The notes: generated by a model from the sequence alone, not told the origin. DNA of 61,085 bases from Sphingobacteriales bacterium (GCA_016718845.1 JADKCK010000039.1:1-61085); one strand, 5' to 3'; numbered from the stretch's first letter, positions 1-11,174 are shown. Translations and numbers: made by a program.

Positions 1-707
1 AAAATAGTATGAAAAGCTTGGGTTAGCTCTTTATATTGGCTCCGGTATAGTTGCGCGTATCGGCAATAGCAATAACTAGATCGTTGTGGTGGTAATTTGT
101 TCGGCTATCTGTTTCCGTAGTTCTAACAAAACACTTTGGCGGTTTGTTTGGGCGGGTAGATAGCCTTTTTTGTGTAGATACAAACCATTGCTTTTGGCTT
201 TTCCACAAAACCACCACTTTGGTTGGTTGGGATAAAACAACAACTACCATTGGGCAATAGGTTAGGGGTAGTTTGCAGTAAAACATCGCAAAAGGCTGTC
301 GGTGTGCCTGAGCTTAGGCGCGTTTGGAGGTCGGGTGTTTTAACGATTGATGAAAAAGGCGGATTGCTCTGTCAATCAAATCTCAAATAGCTCTGTGTTT
401 GTTGTTGCAAACTGTTGGCAACGACGCCGCATATATACGCCACTGGTTGTGCCACGGACTATGTGCCGCATTTTGGCGAGCTTTCGTTCGGCGGCGGCGT
501 ATCTATCTCAATAGCATCAATGTGTGCATGTAGCTAATGCCGAGCCAACATCAACGCCAATACGCCCGTACCTGTACCAATATCCAAAACACGAGTGGCA
601 TGGCTAAGCAGTCTGCCCAGCTTTACGACAGTAAGAGAATCGGTTCCTACCTTCATGGCACATTTATCTTGCTCGATAGTAAATTGCTTAAATTTAAAAG
701 CAGACAC
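1..707 (-). pseudogene. tRNA1(Val) adenine-N6-methyltransferase (TrmN6/YfiC-like), frameshifted, 3' end at window edge
   Basis: Translating the minus strand piecewise gives an N-terminus with FKFKQFTIEQDKCAMKVGTD, then a Rossmann SAM-binding motif VLDIGTGTGVLALML, then the catalytic SNPPFF motif, then a C-terminal stretch NGLYLHKKGYL. These are the hallmarks of TrmN6 methyltransferases, which use S-adenosylmethionine to methylate A37 of tRNA-Val in the cytoplasm. The pieces lie in order but in different frames, so at least four indels interrupt the gene over about 700 bases, close to the expected family length of about 235 residues. A GTG at 707 is the likely start. The last few residues fall at the window edge. 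Ordered conservation of every motif suggests sequencing indels rather than old decay, but a true pseudogene cannot be excluded. Confidence 0.72.
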
Positions 708-810
708 GATACAAATTATAAATTGTAAATTATAGATTATAAAAACACAAAAACTCGAAGAGAGTTAATAAGATATGGGGTTAAATTGACACAAAAATTA
801 CCCTCCTGCC

Positions 811-833
811 GTTGTTTGTATCTCACAAACAAC
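811..833. terminator. Hairpin between the TrmN6-like and DUF2851 genes
   Basis: GTTGTTTGT (811-819) pairs perfectly with ACAAACAAC (825-833) across a 5-base loop. It sits just downstream of the DUF2851 gene on the minus strand. A near-identical hairpin occurs at 12978-13000, so it may be a small dispersed repeat rather than only a terminator. There is no long T tract. Confidence 0.5.
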
Positions 834-846
834 AATCATTTCCTAT

Positions 847-2124
847 TTATTTTCCTTCCATTATTTTATTGCCTACCATACACAATAAGCAGCGTTTTTC
901 GTTGCAATACTGGTGTTTAAGTTGCAAGAGGGCTTGGGTATCGGCGGCAGTTTTTATGGGGTAAGTACCTAAAATAGCCTTCCATTCATCAACAATACTG
1001 TTTTTGGCGGCAGCCAACGTAGCATCCAAGGGCTTTTGTCCGGAAACTCGTGCGGCGCTCGGCTTTCGTACACAAACAAAGCGGCACAATGGGATGGTTA
1101 ATCAAACCGTCAATGCTGTTAGCACCTAATGTTTTAGCGGCAGGTTTCGAGGATTTGTCAAAAACATAATGGGTAAGCCAATAGTCGGATGGGTGGGTTT
1201 TAAACAGTTGGCGATAATCGTTGGGTGTTTGAGCGGTTAAAATTTTAGAAAACAAGGCGAGATGATTGATGAATAAGTGCCGCAAATTGGGCAATACGAA
1301 CAGTAGGAAAATTAGGTGGACGCAAACCGCCTGTTTTCCACGAGTGAGCCAACAAAGGTTTTAATCCAAATTTGGCTTGCAAAAACTGATACCTCTGTCT
1401 TAGTTTTGGGGATACGGTTCGTCGAAAGTTTTGTCGAGCAAACCCGCTTGTCCAAACAACATTGCCTCTAACTGCAACAGTTGGTCTTTGTGTTTGCCCA
1501 ATATTGCCAAAGGCAACGAGCGTGCAATATCTCGAAGGGTTGTGCATTGATGTTAAGTGCTGAAATGCTCGGCAATTCGCTTGATAGCAAGTTTCTTCCC
1601 AGCCATAATTGTTTTGCTGTAGGGTTTGCAGCAGCGGCTCGGTTTTTTGTTCTAATCGTTCTACCAAAACGCGGTCGAGCCAGTTAGTTAGCACAAACGA
1701 ATCAATATTCTTGATGAGTTTGGCACAAGGCACCCAAGCTTCGGTGTATTGTAGTTGCTGATAATTGCGGTACAAAACAGGCGAAATGCGATTTTGCAAC
1801 TCCACAACAGGTAAAACCGAGCCATCGGCACGCAATAGTGGCACATCTACCTCGTATACCACGTGCAAAATAATGTTTTGGTAGGCTTTGTCGTGCTGAT
1901 GTTGGTGTTTTAACCAATCCGATGTTTTGATGTGTACCTCTACATTTCCTGCCCAAACGGTATCGCCAATACGTATACGGCATTAAAAAATCGGGACCCG
2001 ACTGTTTGTTTAACTCGCCCGTTTGTAGTATTTCTACTGTTTCGTGGGTGTTGGTGGTTATTAAGTTTTGGGCATCAAAACGGCGCAAACGCCATATATA
2101 TTGCAAAAAAGCTTCGGTTATCAT
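847..2124 (-). pseudogene. DUF2851 family protein, full length but frameshifted
   Basis: Four overlapping minus-strand pieces reconstruct one protein of about 425 residues, the usual length of the Bacteroidota DUF2851 family (function unknown). The start MITEAFLQYIWRLRRFDAQN at 2124, the middle with ILHVVYEVD, WVPCAKLI and SWLDRVLVERLE-like segments, and the C-terminal cluster with QALLQLKHQYC and KRCLLCMVGNKIM follow family order. The last part carries conserved cysteines (C..KRC..C). Frame changes occur near 1985-1870, 1610, 1430, 1270 and 1070. Upstream of the start lies a G-poor minisatellite (2130-2400). The broken frames are probably consensus errors because every conserved block is preserved. 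The ATG at 2124 is chosen because it matches the family N-terminus. Confidence 0.8.
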
Positions 2125-2126
2125 GG

Positions 2127-2400
2127 GTAAAGGGTGAAATGGTGAAGGAGTGAAATGGTGAAATGGTGATGTTGAGATGTGGTGAAGTGGCGATGTTGAG
2201 ATGTGGTGATGGTATTGGTGAAATGGTGATGTTGGGTATGTAGAGACGTAGCACTGCTACGTCTTTATGCGATGTGGTGATGTTGTGGGATATTATAATG
2301 TGGTGATATATAGACGTAGCACTGCCGCACCTGTACCAATAAGCCCGCAACCGATAGCCTGCCGACAGCCAATAGCCAACCAGCAGCCTAAATAAACCGC
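2127..2400. repeat. Composite leader repeat upstream of DUF2851 (minisatellite, hairpin and GGCTG-type block)
   Basis: Read on the minus strand towards the DUF2851 start, the region has a GGCTGTCGGC-type block (about 2340-2395), then copies of a GACGTAGCA-type hairpin arm, then degenerate repeats of CACCATTTCACC and CACATCTCAACATC ending a few bases before the ATG. A perfect 19-base palindrome, GACGTAGCACTGCTACGTC, lies at 2245-2263. Open frames here are repeat artefacts. Similar composites occur at 27966-28309, 47400-47990 and 49313-49485. Confidence 0.8.
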
Positions 2401-2535
2401 AAATATACCCCATTTTTTATTCTTTGCAAAATATTACCTCCAATTCGCAAATTTTACCTACTTTTGGGCGCTTTAATTGATTGAGTCAATTTTTTGTTTC
2501 AATCACATCAATTATCTTTGTACTATTAAAACGCT

Positions 2536-3090
2536 ATGCCTGTATTTTTTGAAAATCAATTGGCATTTAGAGATTGGCTACAGCAAAACCACGAAACAGC
2601 CAGCGAGTTAATTGTTGGTTTTTACAAAGTAAGTAGCCATAAACCCAGCCTAACTTGGTCGCAATCGGTTGACCAAGCACTTTGTTTTGGGTGGATAGAT
2701 AGCGTCCGCAAATCTATTGACCACGAAAGTTACTCGATACGTTTTACACCCCGAAAACCCAACAGTATATGGAGTGACATAAACATCAAAAAAATAGAAG
2801 AACTAAGCAAACAAGGTTTGATGTATCCGAAAGGTTTAGAAATTTTTAATCTGCGAAAAGAAGAAAAATCGAGGATTTACAGCTTTGAAAACGAAGCCCA
2901 AGCATTTACCGAGCATTTAGAGCAAAGGTTTAAAAACAACCCAATAGCGTGGGCTTTTTTTATCAACCAAGCCCCATCATACCAAAAAACCTTGACACAT
3001 TGGGTAATGGCTGCCAAACAAGAAACCACCCAAATAAACCGATTAGATAAACTAATAGCCCATAGCGAAGCCCAAAAAAGATTAGTGTAG
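2536..3090 (+). CDS. YdeI/OmpD-associated family protein
   Basis: The 184-residue product begins MPVFFENQLAFRDWLQQNH and carries WSQSVDQALCFGWIDSVRK and IRFTPRKPNSIWSDIN, the conserved core of the YdeI/OmpD-associated family. The C-terminal part (from about residue 125) matches the family's helical extension around WVMAAKQETTQINRLDKLI. Members are cytoplasmic and linked in some bacteria to resistance against cationic peptides or bacteriocins; the biochemical activity is unknown. A -7 type box TATCTTTG lies at 2512-2519, about 17 bases before the ATG. The gene is intact and appears to be transcribed alone. Family assignment is firm; the protective role is only inferred from family naming. Confidence 0.88.
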   Translation: MPVFFENQLAFRDWLQQNHETASELIVGFYKVSSHKPSLTWSQSVDQALCFGWIDSVRKSIDHESYSIRFTPRKPNSIWSDINIKKIEELSKQGLMYPKGLEIFNLRKEEKSRIYSFENEAQAFTEHLEQRFKNNPIAWAFFINQAPSYQKTLTHWVMAAKQETTQINRLDKLIAHSEAQKRLV

Positions 3091-3148
3091 CAACCGGTTT
3101 AGTCTTTCAACAAAATTTTAGTTCAAACAAGTATCAAAAATCTTTTTC

Positions 3149-4447
3149 ATGCTCAAAAAGTATACCGCCATCGACAACGCCTTGTTTGTCGAAAATCGCC
3201 GACGTTTGGCAGCCGCCTTAGCACCCAATAGCATTGCCGTAGTAACCTCTAACGATGAATGCCCGCGCAGTGCCGACGGAACGCATCCGTTCCGTCAAAG
3301 CTCCGATTTGTTTTACCTAACAGGCATCGACCAAGAAGAAACTGTTTTGGTTTTATACCCCGATTGCCCCAAAGAAGAATTTAGAGAGGTGTTGTTTATC
3401 AGAGAAACAAACGACCATATTGCTGTTTGGGAAGGGCATAAATACACCAAAGACGAGGCTAAACAGGCATCGGGCATTACCAAAATATTTTGGAGCGACC
3501 AATTGCCTGCTCATTTACCCACACTTATGTATATGGCAGATGCGTGTTACCTAAACACCAACGAGCATGCCCGTATGCGCACCAACGTACCCGACCACGA
3601 TGCCCGTTTTGCCGCCGAAATGCGCAACCGCTATCCATTGCATACCTTCAAACGTTTGGCTCCGCTCATGCACCAATTGCGCTCCGTAAAATCGGAAGCC
3701 GAAATTGAACTACTTAAACAAGCTATTGCCATTACCCGCAAAGCCTTTGACAGGGTGTTGGAGTTTGTAACACCGGGCGTAACCGAGTACGAAGTAGAAG
3801 CCGAAATAATACACCAGTTTATCCGTAACCGCGCCACAGGTGTAGCTTATGGCTCTATTATTGCATCGGGCAAAAATGCTTGTGTGCTGCACTACACCGC
3901 CAACAACCAAGTTTGCAACGATGGCGATTTATTGTTGATGGATTTTGGCGCCGAATATGGCAACTATGCCGCCGATTTGACGCGCACTATTCCAGTAAGT
4001 GGTCGTTTCTCGGCACGCCAAGCCGATGTGTACAATGCCGTTTTGCGCGTAATGAACACCGCCAAAGAACTACTAAAACCAGGTGTTTTGATTGATGAAT
4101 ACCACAAACAAGTAGGTAAAATAATGGAAACCGAATTGCTTGGGCTAAACCTAATTACACAAGATGATATAGACAAACAAAACCCCGATTGGCCCGCTTA
4201 CAAAAAATATTTTATGCACGGCACTTCGCACTTTTTAGGCTTAGATGTACATGATGTTGGTTTAGCCTACAAACCCATACAAGCAGGTATGGTGTTTACC
4301 TGCGAGCCGGGCATCTATATACCCGAAGAAGGCATTGGCATACGCATAGAAAACGATATTGTGGTAACCGCCGAGGGTAAAAATATAGACCTAATGGACG
4401 GCTTCCCGACAACAATAGCAGAAATTGAGGCAGCTATGAATGCTTAA
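3149..4447 (+). CDS. pepP: Xaa-Pro aminopeptidase (aminopeptidase P, M24B)
   Basis: The 432-residue enzyme has an N-terminal AMP_N domain (about 1-140) and a C-terminal pita-bread M24 domain. The five metal ligands expected for a dinuclear Mn/Zn site are visible: D265 and D276 (MDFGAEYGNYAAD), H361 (HGTSHFLGLDVHDVG), E386 (EPGIYIPEEGIG) and E401 (IRIENDIVV). It removes the N-terminal residue from peptides with proline at position 2 and should act in the cytoplasm, as no signal peptide is seen. It lies 58 bases after the YdeI-like gene on the same strand, so co-transcription is possible. Length and motifs are complete. Confidence 0.95.
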   Translation: MLKKYTAIDNALFVENRRRLAAALAPNSIAVVTSNDECPRSADGTHPFRQSSDLFYLTGIDQEETVLVLYPDCPKEEFREVLFIRETNDHIAVWEGHKYTKDEAKQASGITKIFWSDQLPAHLPTLMYMADACYLNTNEHARMRTNVPDHDARFAAEMRNRYPLHTFKRLAPLMHQLRSVKSEAEIELLKQAIAITRKAFDRVLEFVTPGVTEYEVEAEIIHQFIRNRATGVAYGSIIASGKNACVLHYTANNQVCNDGDLLLMDFGAEYGNYAADLTRTIPVSGRFSARQADVYNAVLRVMNTAKELLKPGVLIDEYHKQVGKIMETELLGLNLITQDDIDKQNPDWPAYKKYFMHGTSHFLGLDVHDVGLAYKPIQAGMVFTCEPGIYIPEEGIGIRIENDIVVTAEGKNIDLMDGFPTTIAEIEAAMNA

Positions 4448-4651
4448 CAGCTATCTATATCTAACCAAAAACAAATGCCAACAGGGGTTTAACACCTTGT
4501 TGGCGTTTGTTTTTTTATGCAAATAAGCTAGCACGCAAAAAGTAGCGAAGATAATCAAGTTAAAGCGGTTAGGGGTAACTCTTGGTGATAAATGACAATT
4601 TTATGACTAATTTTGTACCGCGAAATCACCACCCTTTCACATTTACGGATT

Positions 4652-7600
4652 ATGAAAAACACCCTACACTTATTACACGACACTACATTTAACGTTTTGT
4701 GGTGTATTTTTTTGGGCTTGCTAATACCCATTAACTCGGCTGCTCAAACACTTTCGTGCGCCTTATCGGCTCCTGTTAATGGGGCAACTTATGTAGCGCC
4801 TGCCACTGTATTGCTAACCGCTACTACTACTGTACCCGCTGGTGTAACTGTACAAAAAGTAGAGTTTTATGCCAACGGCACAAAAATTGGACAAGATAGC
4901 ACATCGCCCTACTTATTTTATTGGGCAAGCGTAGCCAATGGTAGCTATGTGCTAACAGCCAAAGTTACCAGTACAACGGGTGCTCAGGCAACTTCGGCAC
5001 CACGCAATATTAGCGTTAGCCCGCCAGTACCGCCAACGATCAGTCTTACGGCTCCAAACAACAATGCCATCTTTGCGGCGGGCAGTAGCATTGTGGTGTC
5101 GGCAATTGCCACAGCAGGCACAAACTCTAGTATTCAGCGGGTAAAATTTTATGCCAATAGCGTACTTTTAGGGCAAGATACCTCATCGCCCTATAGCTTT
5201 ACTTGGGCTAATGCCTCACAAGGTACTTATACTGTATTGGCTATTGCTTATGCCAACAACAGCACCTCAACCATATCCGAAACTCGGATGATTACGGTTA
5301 ATGCGCCAATCCCGCCCTCGGTTAGCTTAACACAACCTACCAATGGTAGTATTTTTACAGGTGTACCTAACATTAACCTAACAGCAACAGCAAGTGCTGC
5401 ATCTGGGGCAACACTTACCAAAGTTGAGTTTTTTAGCGGAACCACTAAATTGGGCGAAGATACCACATCGCCCTATACCTACCTTTGGAACAGCCCACCA
5501 GACGGCATAAGCACCCTAAGCGCAAAAGCAACCGATAGCAACGGAAGTATAAGTACATCTACGGCTATAAATATTACGGTTAATAATAACCCTACTATTA
5601 TTGTTACATCGCCTAGCAACAATGCCGCTTTTACAACACCCGCCAACATCACCATACAAACGGTGCCAAGTACTTATAATGGTACATCGGTGCAAAAAGT
5701 AGAGTTTTTTGTTGATGCTAATAAAGTGGGCGAAGATACAAGCGTTCCTTATTCATACACCACATCTAGTTTATTAGTGGGTAGCTACAACCTAACTGCA
5801 CGAGTAACCGATAGCAACAACCGACAAGGCACATCAAACACCGCAACTATTACCGTTAACTCAACCACACCACCTACGGCAAGCCTAACATCGCCCAGCA
5901 ACAACAGCACCTTTATTGCACCAGCAAACATTAACCTAACAGCCACCGCCACACCAAGCAGCGGCACCACCATACAACGCGTAGATTTTTACAACGGAAC
6001 CACAAAAATTGGCGAAGACCTAACTACTCCCTACGAGTTTAATTGGGCAAACGTGGCAGCAGGTAGCTACAACCTAAAAGCTATTGCCATTAACAACAAC
6101 TTGCAAGAAGGCACATCAAACACTACAACTATTACCGTTACCCCAACCCACCACCGCAGCCAACATGCCCAGCAACACAGCACCTTCCCCCCTGCCCACG
6201 AGCTCCCAGCAACCCCCCCTAACACCCCCACCATACAACGCGTAGATTTTTACAACGGAACCACAAATTGGCGAAGACCAGCCCTACGAGTTTAATTGGG
6301 CAAACGTGGCAGCAGGTAGCTACAACCTAAAAGCTATTGCCATTAACAACAACTTGCAAGAAGGCACATCAAACACCGCAACTATTACCGTTAATCAAAA
6401 CCAAATAATACCACCTAGCGTAGTTATTACTCAACCTACCGCTAATGCTAGTTTTTTTGTGGGCGATGCAATACCAATAACGGCTCAGGTGACAAGCACT
6501 ACAACAGCGGCTTACTTAGATGTAGACAATACACAAACGGGCTGGGTGAAACTAAAAATTGGCTATAACGCTAGCAGTTTATGGTCGCCGATGCAAAACC
6601 CAATAGCAAGCGGTAACAACACCCTAGAAATAACTTTAAAAGATTTTGACAATAACGCCAACTGGTCACTGATACGCCTTTATCCGCAAGGCAACACCAC
6701 TACCATCTTAAACTTAGCTACTTACTGGGCAGCAGGGCAAAGCATGGGCAATGGCTGGAAAAAAATAACTATCCCGTTGAGCGCTTTTGCAAACTTCAAC
6801 TTCTCTTCAATTTCGTATATCGAGTTTCCATCGAGTAATAATGCAGGCAATTTTCATTTGGGCATCCGTGAAATTAAATTTACAGGCGGAACCAACCCTT
6901 TTGTTTGGTTTGGCGACACAAACCCCAACATTTCGACCAATGCTGGCGAAAGTTCTGCTATCCCTGCCACCTTTGTACCCGCAGCAACTAACAATATAAG
7001 TATTAACCGAGTAGATTTTTATGACGATAACACTTTTTTAGGTTCCGACACCTCGGCTCCGTATAGTTATACATGGACTAACGCCCCACAAGGTAACCAC
7101 ACCTTAACAGCCGTTACAGTATACAATGGCACATTAACGGTTACTTCATCGCCCATAAATATTAGTGTTTTACCTGTACCCATATCTAATACAGTAACCA
7201 TAACCGCCACCTTTACCACAACACCCACTACTTGGAGTGTGCAAAAAGCTCGTTTGCGTTACAACAAAGATTTTGCGTACAGCTTAACCCTCGACGATGG
7301 CTTAAAAGATGCCTACACCACCGCCTTTAAACTATTAAATGGCGGAACTATTAACGAAAACGGGACAAACGTTTATTATCCACCACTAAAATACACCGAC
7401 GGTTGCGGCAACGACAAAGTATTTACAGCAGCATCGGCATGGAACAGTGTAAATGTATTGGGCGAGGATAACCATACTGGCAACTCGGCAAACAATATGC
7501 TTTGGAGCGAGTTAGACGAAATGTATGCAGCAGGTTGGGACGTACTAAACCACTCGTGGTCGCATGGGGCATACAACCTAACACCCGAACAATACAACTA

Positions 7601-8615
7601 TCAAGTAACCGAAAACGTAAATTGGGTGCGCAACAATACCGCTAATGCCATAGAAATGACCCAGTTTGTAGTACCCTCGGGCGATAGCAACTACTACCCT
7701 TATGCCTTTAACAATGGCATGAAAGCAGTATATAGTCAGTTTTGGCAAAACAACTACCAATACGGGTTTAATGTATCGGGGGCGGTAGATATGAACAACC
7801 TATTGATGACCCGCGAACTAATTAGCGACGAGTATATGGTGGCAATAAACCGCATTACCGATGTGGCTAACAATAGCATAAACGGCACAAAATACTGGTG
7901 GGCAGATTTTACACATGGTTGTAGCCTAACTAGCCCAGTAACCAGCAACATTCAGTTTTCGACCTTTAAAAGTTATATGCAGCATATTGCCAACCAATAT
8001 GGCAAAAACGGCAGCGACCGCGTATGGGCAGCTTCGTTGCAAGAGGTACAAGAGTATTTAAGGGTGCGCGAAGCCAGTATTATTTCATCGTCGTTGGTGG
8101 GCAACCAACTAACCATAAGCCTTGACCTAAGTAACATACCCCAAAACCTACGTCGATATGCCCTTAGTTTTGCTATAACCGCCAATGCCAGTTTTAGTAA
8201 CGTACAAGTAGCCAATTGCCCAAGTTGTACGCTAAGTTTCAATGGTAATCAGTGGCAAAAACAGCTTATCAACCTACAGTGGCAACCCACAAACAGTGGA
8301 GCAAAAATGGCAACCACAACCCAGCAACACCAAACAAATGCTAATTTATTGCCCGATGTGGTAAAACTGCAACCTAACCCTGCACAAAGCCATGTATTGA
8401 TTAGTTTTAACAAACCACTACAAGAGCAAGATGCCGTGCTTAATTTTTATACCCAAATGGGGCAATTAGCCGCCCAAAAAACCATACATATTGCCCCAAA
8501 CGACACCCAAATTAGCCTTAACCTCAACGAGCTTTGTTTAGAAAAAGGCATTTACTTGGTAGATATTGAGGGCGAAATACAACATTTTCATGCCCTTAAA
8601 TTGCTAAAAGAATAA
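4652..8615 (+). CDS. Secreted multi-Ig polysaccharide deacetylase with T9SS sorting domain (frameshift near 6165-6300)
   Basis: The product starts at MKNTLHLLHD with a signal peptide ending ...NSAAQ. It is followed by about six bacterial Ig-like repeats of roughly 90 residues (each with V(E/D)FY..GTK(I/L)G.D..PY.(F/Y).W). A further Ig-like domain is interrupted by a carbohydrate-binding-like insert (about 6480-6900). A NodB-type polysaccharide deacetylase domain follows, with SLTLDDG near 7282-7302 and DVLNHSWSHG near 7540-7566. The end is a T9SS sorting domain (KLQPNPAQ...LLKE). It is probably secreted or surface bound and removes acetyl groups from a polysaccharide. The frame breaks between 6140 and 6305, where two Ig units are almost identical (5971-6140 and 6231-6395). 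The second copy lacks short stretches, so a repeat-related assembly error is likely. About 1,320 codons in all. Confidence 0.85.
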
Positions 8616-8636
8616 GCATTTACTACTACAAAAAAA

Positions 8637-8680
8637 AGCGATTTGCCAAACCACTATGGTTTAGCAAATCGCTTTTTTTG
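8637..8680 (+). terminator. Rho-independent terminator after the deacetylase gene
   Basis: AGCGATTTGC (8637-8646) pairs with GCAAATCGCT (8664-8673), and the inner bases extend the stem to about 17 pairs with one mismatch, followed by a T run. It is preceded by an A run, so it could act in both directions. The stem core resembles that at 33648-33682. Confidence 0.9.
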
Positions 8681-8734
8681 TTTTTGATAAAATATAAATA
8701 AAAAAATTGTAATTATTTTTTACTCATTAATTTA

Positions 8735-8835
8735 AAACCTAAATTTAAACAAAAAATCTAAGGTAATGCCGTCTAAGATAATGATGGCGTTTATTCGTTT
8801 GTTGAGTAATAGATTGTTCTGGGTGATAAATGGTA
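8735..8835. mobile_element. Degenerate internal fragment of the ATGTTACGCAC MITE-like repeat
   Basis: This stretch aligns by eye, at perhaps 75% identity, with the interior of the inverted-repeat element at 45371-45674. Shared words include AAATTTAAACAAAAAA/AAATCTAAACAAAAAA, GGTAATG, CTTGTTTGTTGA-like and AATAGATTGTT, in the same order. Neither terminal inverted repeat is present. The remainder of the 8674-9066 gap shows no gene. Confidence 0.55.
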
Positions 8836-9008
8836 CTACAACAAAAATGATGGATAGTATTATCAGACAGCGTTTAAACGCTACCTAAAAAAGGCTAAAA
8901 TGGGGATTTTAACACCCCATTTGTCTGTATTATGTCATAAAAACGCAAAGAACTAAAAAAACTTTGGAAACTTTAAACAAAGCTTGCGTTTCCTAAGTTT
9001 ACTATTTG

Positions 9009-9016
9009 TACCTTTG
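9009..9016 (+). promoter_or_regulatory. -7 box (TACCTTTG) upstream of tetR
   Basis: TACCTTTG fits the Bacteroidota TAnnTTTG -7 element and lies 50 bases before the TetR start. No clean TTTG is found at the ideal upstream distance, so this is a moderate call. Confidence 0.5.
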
Positions 9017-9066
9017 CGGCTGCAAAACTCCAAATACTAAATCTAAACATTAAATACTATGCACTA

Positions 9067-9699
9067 ATGGACGAAACCCGTGTGAAAATATTAACAACTG
9101 CCTTTACATTGTTTACTAAATATGGTATTAGAAACGTAAGCATGGACGATATAGCCCGCGAAATGGGTATATCGAAAAAAACCTTGTATCAACACATCGA
9201 CAATAAAGCCGAGTTATTGTACAAAACCATGAACATGCACTTTGAGCAAGAGTGCAGTGCAACTAACCAAATTTTTACCGAAAATGGAAACGCTATCGAC
9301 GAGATGCTCGATATTGCCGTGCATGTTAGCCGACAACTAAGCAGTATAAACCCCATTACCGCCTACGAAATTAAAAAATACTACCCCGACTGTTGGACTT
9401 TGTTTGAGCAGCATCGCACCCAATTTATTGGCAGTAGTATTTTAAATAATCTACACAAAGGCATAGAGCAAGGCATGTATCGCAACAACCTAAAACCCGA
9501 TTTGGTGATGCATTTTTACCTTTCGCTAATCGAAAACATCATTGACCCCAACCTTACTAAGGGTAACTATGCTCCGCTAAACATTTTTTTTGAGCTTATT
9601 ACCTATCATCTCCATGCCATTAGTACCCCAAGCGGTTTGGCTTATTGCATCGAAAACATCGAAAAAATAAAACAAGAACAATATGCTAAGTATTTTTAA
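9067..9699 (+). CDS. TetR/AcrR family transcriptional regulator
   Basis: The 210-residue protein has the N-terminal TetR helix-turn-helix: RVKILTTAFTLFTKYGIRNV then SMDDIAREMGISKKTLYQHI (about residues 4-45). The C-terminal ligand-binding domain is divergent, as usual. It is a DNA-binding repressor, and its position at the head of a TolC-HlyD-RND gene set implies that it controls the efflux genes; the ligand is unknown. The 3' end overlaps the next gene by 17 bases, showing translational coupling. The ATG at 9067 is chosen because it gives the typical short N-terminal arm. Confidence 0.93.
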   Translation: MDETRVKILTTAFTLFTKYGIRNVSMDDIAREMGISKKTLYQHIDNKAELLYKTMNMHFEQECSATNQIFTENGNAIDEMLDIAVHVSRQLSSINPITAYEIKKYYPDCWTLFEQHRTQFIGSSILNNLHKGIEQGMYRNNLKPDLVMHFYLSLIENIIDPNLTKGNYAPLNIFFELITYHLHAISTPSGLAYCIENIEKIKQEQYAKYF

Positions 9700-11071
9700 A
9701 TGGTTGTTGCCCCACTCGTATAAGCAACACCTTGTTTGGGCAGTTTTTATTTTTGGGCAGATAAATAGCTTTTGCTCTGCTCAAAACAATATGCCAAACG
9801 CTTCTTCGGATACTCTAAAGCTAACACTTAAAGAAGCCATTGATTATGGTTTGCAACGCGATTTGGGTATCAAAAATAACCAATTAGATGTAACAAACAC
9901 CCGCCATTTGTACAAACAATACCGCTCGGCGGGCTTGCCACAAATAAACGGGTCGTTGGGCTATCAGTATTTTTTAAAATTGCCCGCATCGTTGGTGCCA
10001 GCATCGGCTTTTGGCGGCCCCGAAGGCGAATTTACCAAACTTACCTTTGGCACAAAAAATAATCTGTCGGCAGGTATCGAGGTGGGACAACTTATTTTTA
10101 GCGGGCAGTATTTTGTTGCCCTCGAAGCATCGCGTAAGCTAACCGAACAAGCTACCGTTGAGGTAGAACTGACCGAAAAACAACTGCGCGACAATATAAC
10201 CGAAGCCTACTTTGGTGGATTGGCAATACAAGAAAACATCAAGGCGTTTAAAAACAATATTAGCGTTCTCGAAAAGTTGCTTAACGAAACACAAATTATC
10301 CAAAAAGCGGGTTTTATCGAAGAGCTTGATGTAGATAGGCTTAAATTAGCACTCAAAAACTTAAATACACAGCTACAAACATTTTATCGCCAAGCCGATT
10401 ATGCACACAATATCCTAAAAATGCTTATTAGTGCCGATTTAGAGCAGCCCATTAAGCTAACGCAAAAAATTAGCGATTTTGTAGACGTAAAAAAACCGCT
10501 CGATTTGGCAAGCCTAAACAGCTACAACCGCCTAGAATTTAAACGCCTTGATGTGGCTATGGGCTTAAACGAGCTAGATATCAAACAAATTAAGCAACAA
10601 TATTATCCTACCGTAGCTGGATTTTTCTCGGCTAAAACTACTTTTCAAGCCAACGACCTCAACATTTTTAAAAAAGACCCGTGGATACCTACTTCTTTGG
10701 TAGGTTTTAATGTAAACATACCCATTTTTGACGGACAAAGCAAAAAATACCAATTAGAGCAACGTTATGTAAATGGTTTAAAAATACAAAATGGGCGTAG
10801 CCTTCAACAACGCGCCATTGAATTAGAGATTGCTCAAGCAAAAATTGGCTATCAAAATGCATGGGACAGACTACAGTCGCAGCAAGAAGCCATTGATTTG
10901 GCACAAAAAATTTACAACACCATTACCATAAAATACAAAGCCGGCATCGGGTCGAGCTTTGAGCTAACCGATGCCGAGCAAAAATTGTTCGAAAATCAAA
11001 ACCTATACATCAACGCCCTTTACGATTTGCTAAAAGCACAACAAGCACTGCAAAAAGCATTGGGAAATTAG
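9683..11071 (+). CDS. TolC family outer-membrane efflux protein
   Basis: The 462-residue product has a cleavable signal peptide (hydrophobic stretch ending NSFCSAQ). Two outer-membrane efflux repeats follow, with LKEAIDYGLQRDLGIKNN at the start of the first, KAGFIEELDVDRLKLALKNL in the middle, and KYKAGIGSSFELTDAEQKL at the end of the second. TolC proteins form trimeric channels through the outer membrane and dock onto RND pumps. It is coupled to the TetR gene by a 17-base overlap and precedes the HlyD adaptor, separated from it by an antisense Uma2 gene. No frame problems. Confidence 0.94.
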   Translation: MLSIFKWLLPHSYKQHLVWAVFIFGQINSFCSAQNNMPNASSDTLKLTLKEAIDYGLQRDLGIKNNQLDVTNTRHLYKQYRSAGLPQINGSLGYQYFLKLPASLVPASAFGGPEGEFTKLTFGTKNNLSAGIEVGQLIFSGQYFVALEASRKLTEQATVEVELTEKQLRDNITEAYFGGLAIQENIKAFKNNISVLEKLLNETQIIQKAGFIEELDVDRLKLALKNLNTQLQTFYRQADYAHNILKMLISADLEQPIKLTQKISDFVDVKKPLDLASLNSYNRLEFKRLDVAMGLNELDIKQIKQQYYPTVAGFFSAKTTFQANDLNIFKKDPWIPTSLVGFNVNIPIFDGQSKKYQLEQRYVNGLKIQNGRSLQQRAIELEIAQAKIGYQNAWDRLQSQQEAIDLAQKIYNTITIKYKAGIGSSFELTDAEQKLFENQNLYINALYDLLKAQQALQKALGN

Positions 11072-11174
11072 TTTTTTACGCCTCTGCTGCCAGCTATCCG
11101 TCTTCGGCTATGTGCATTAAGAGCATTCTACATCGTACTTCCTGAGGCTTGCAGCCTGTAGCCAACAGCAACCA

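Noticed and set aside
2075..2413. Open frame antisense in the repeat upstream of DUF2851
   Set aside because: Composition is purely that of the repeat; no homologous protein features.
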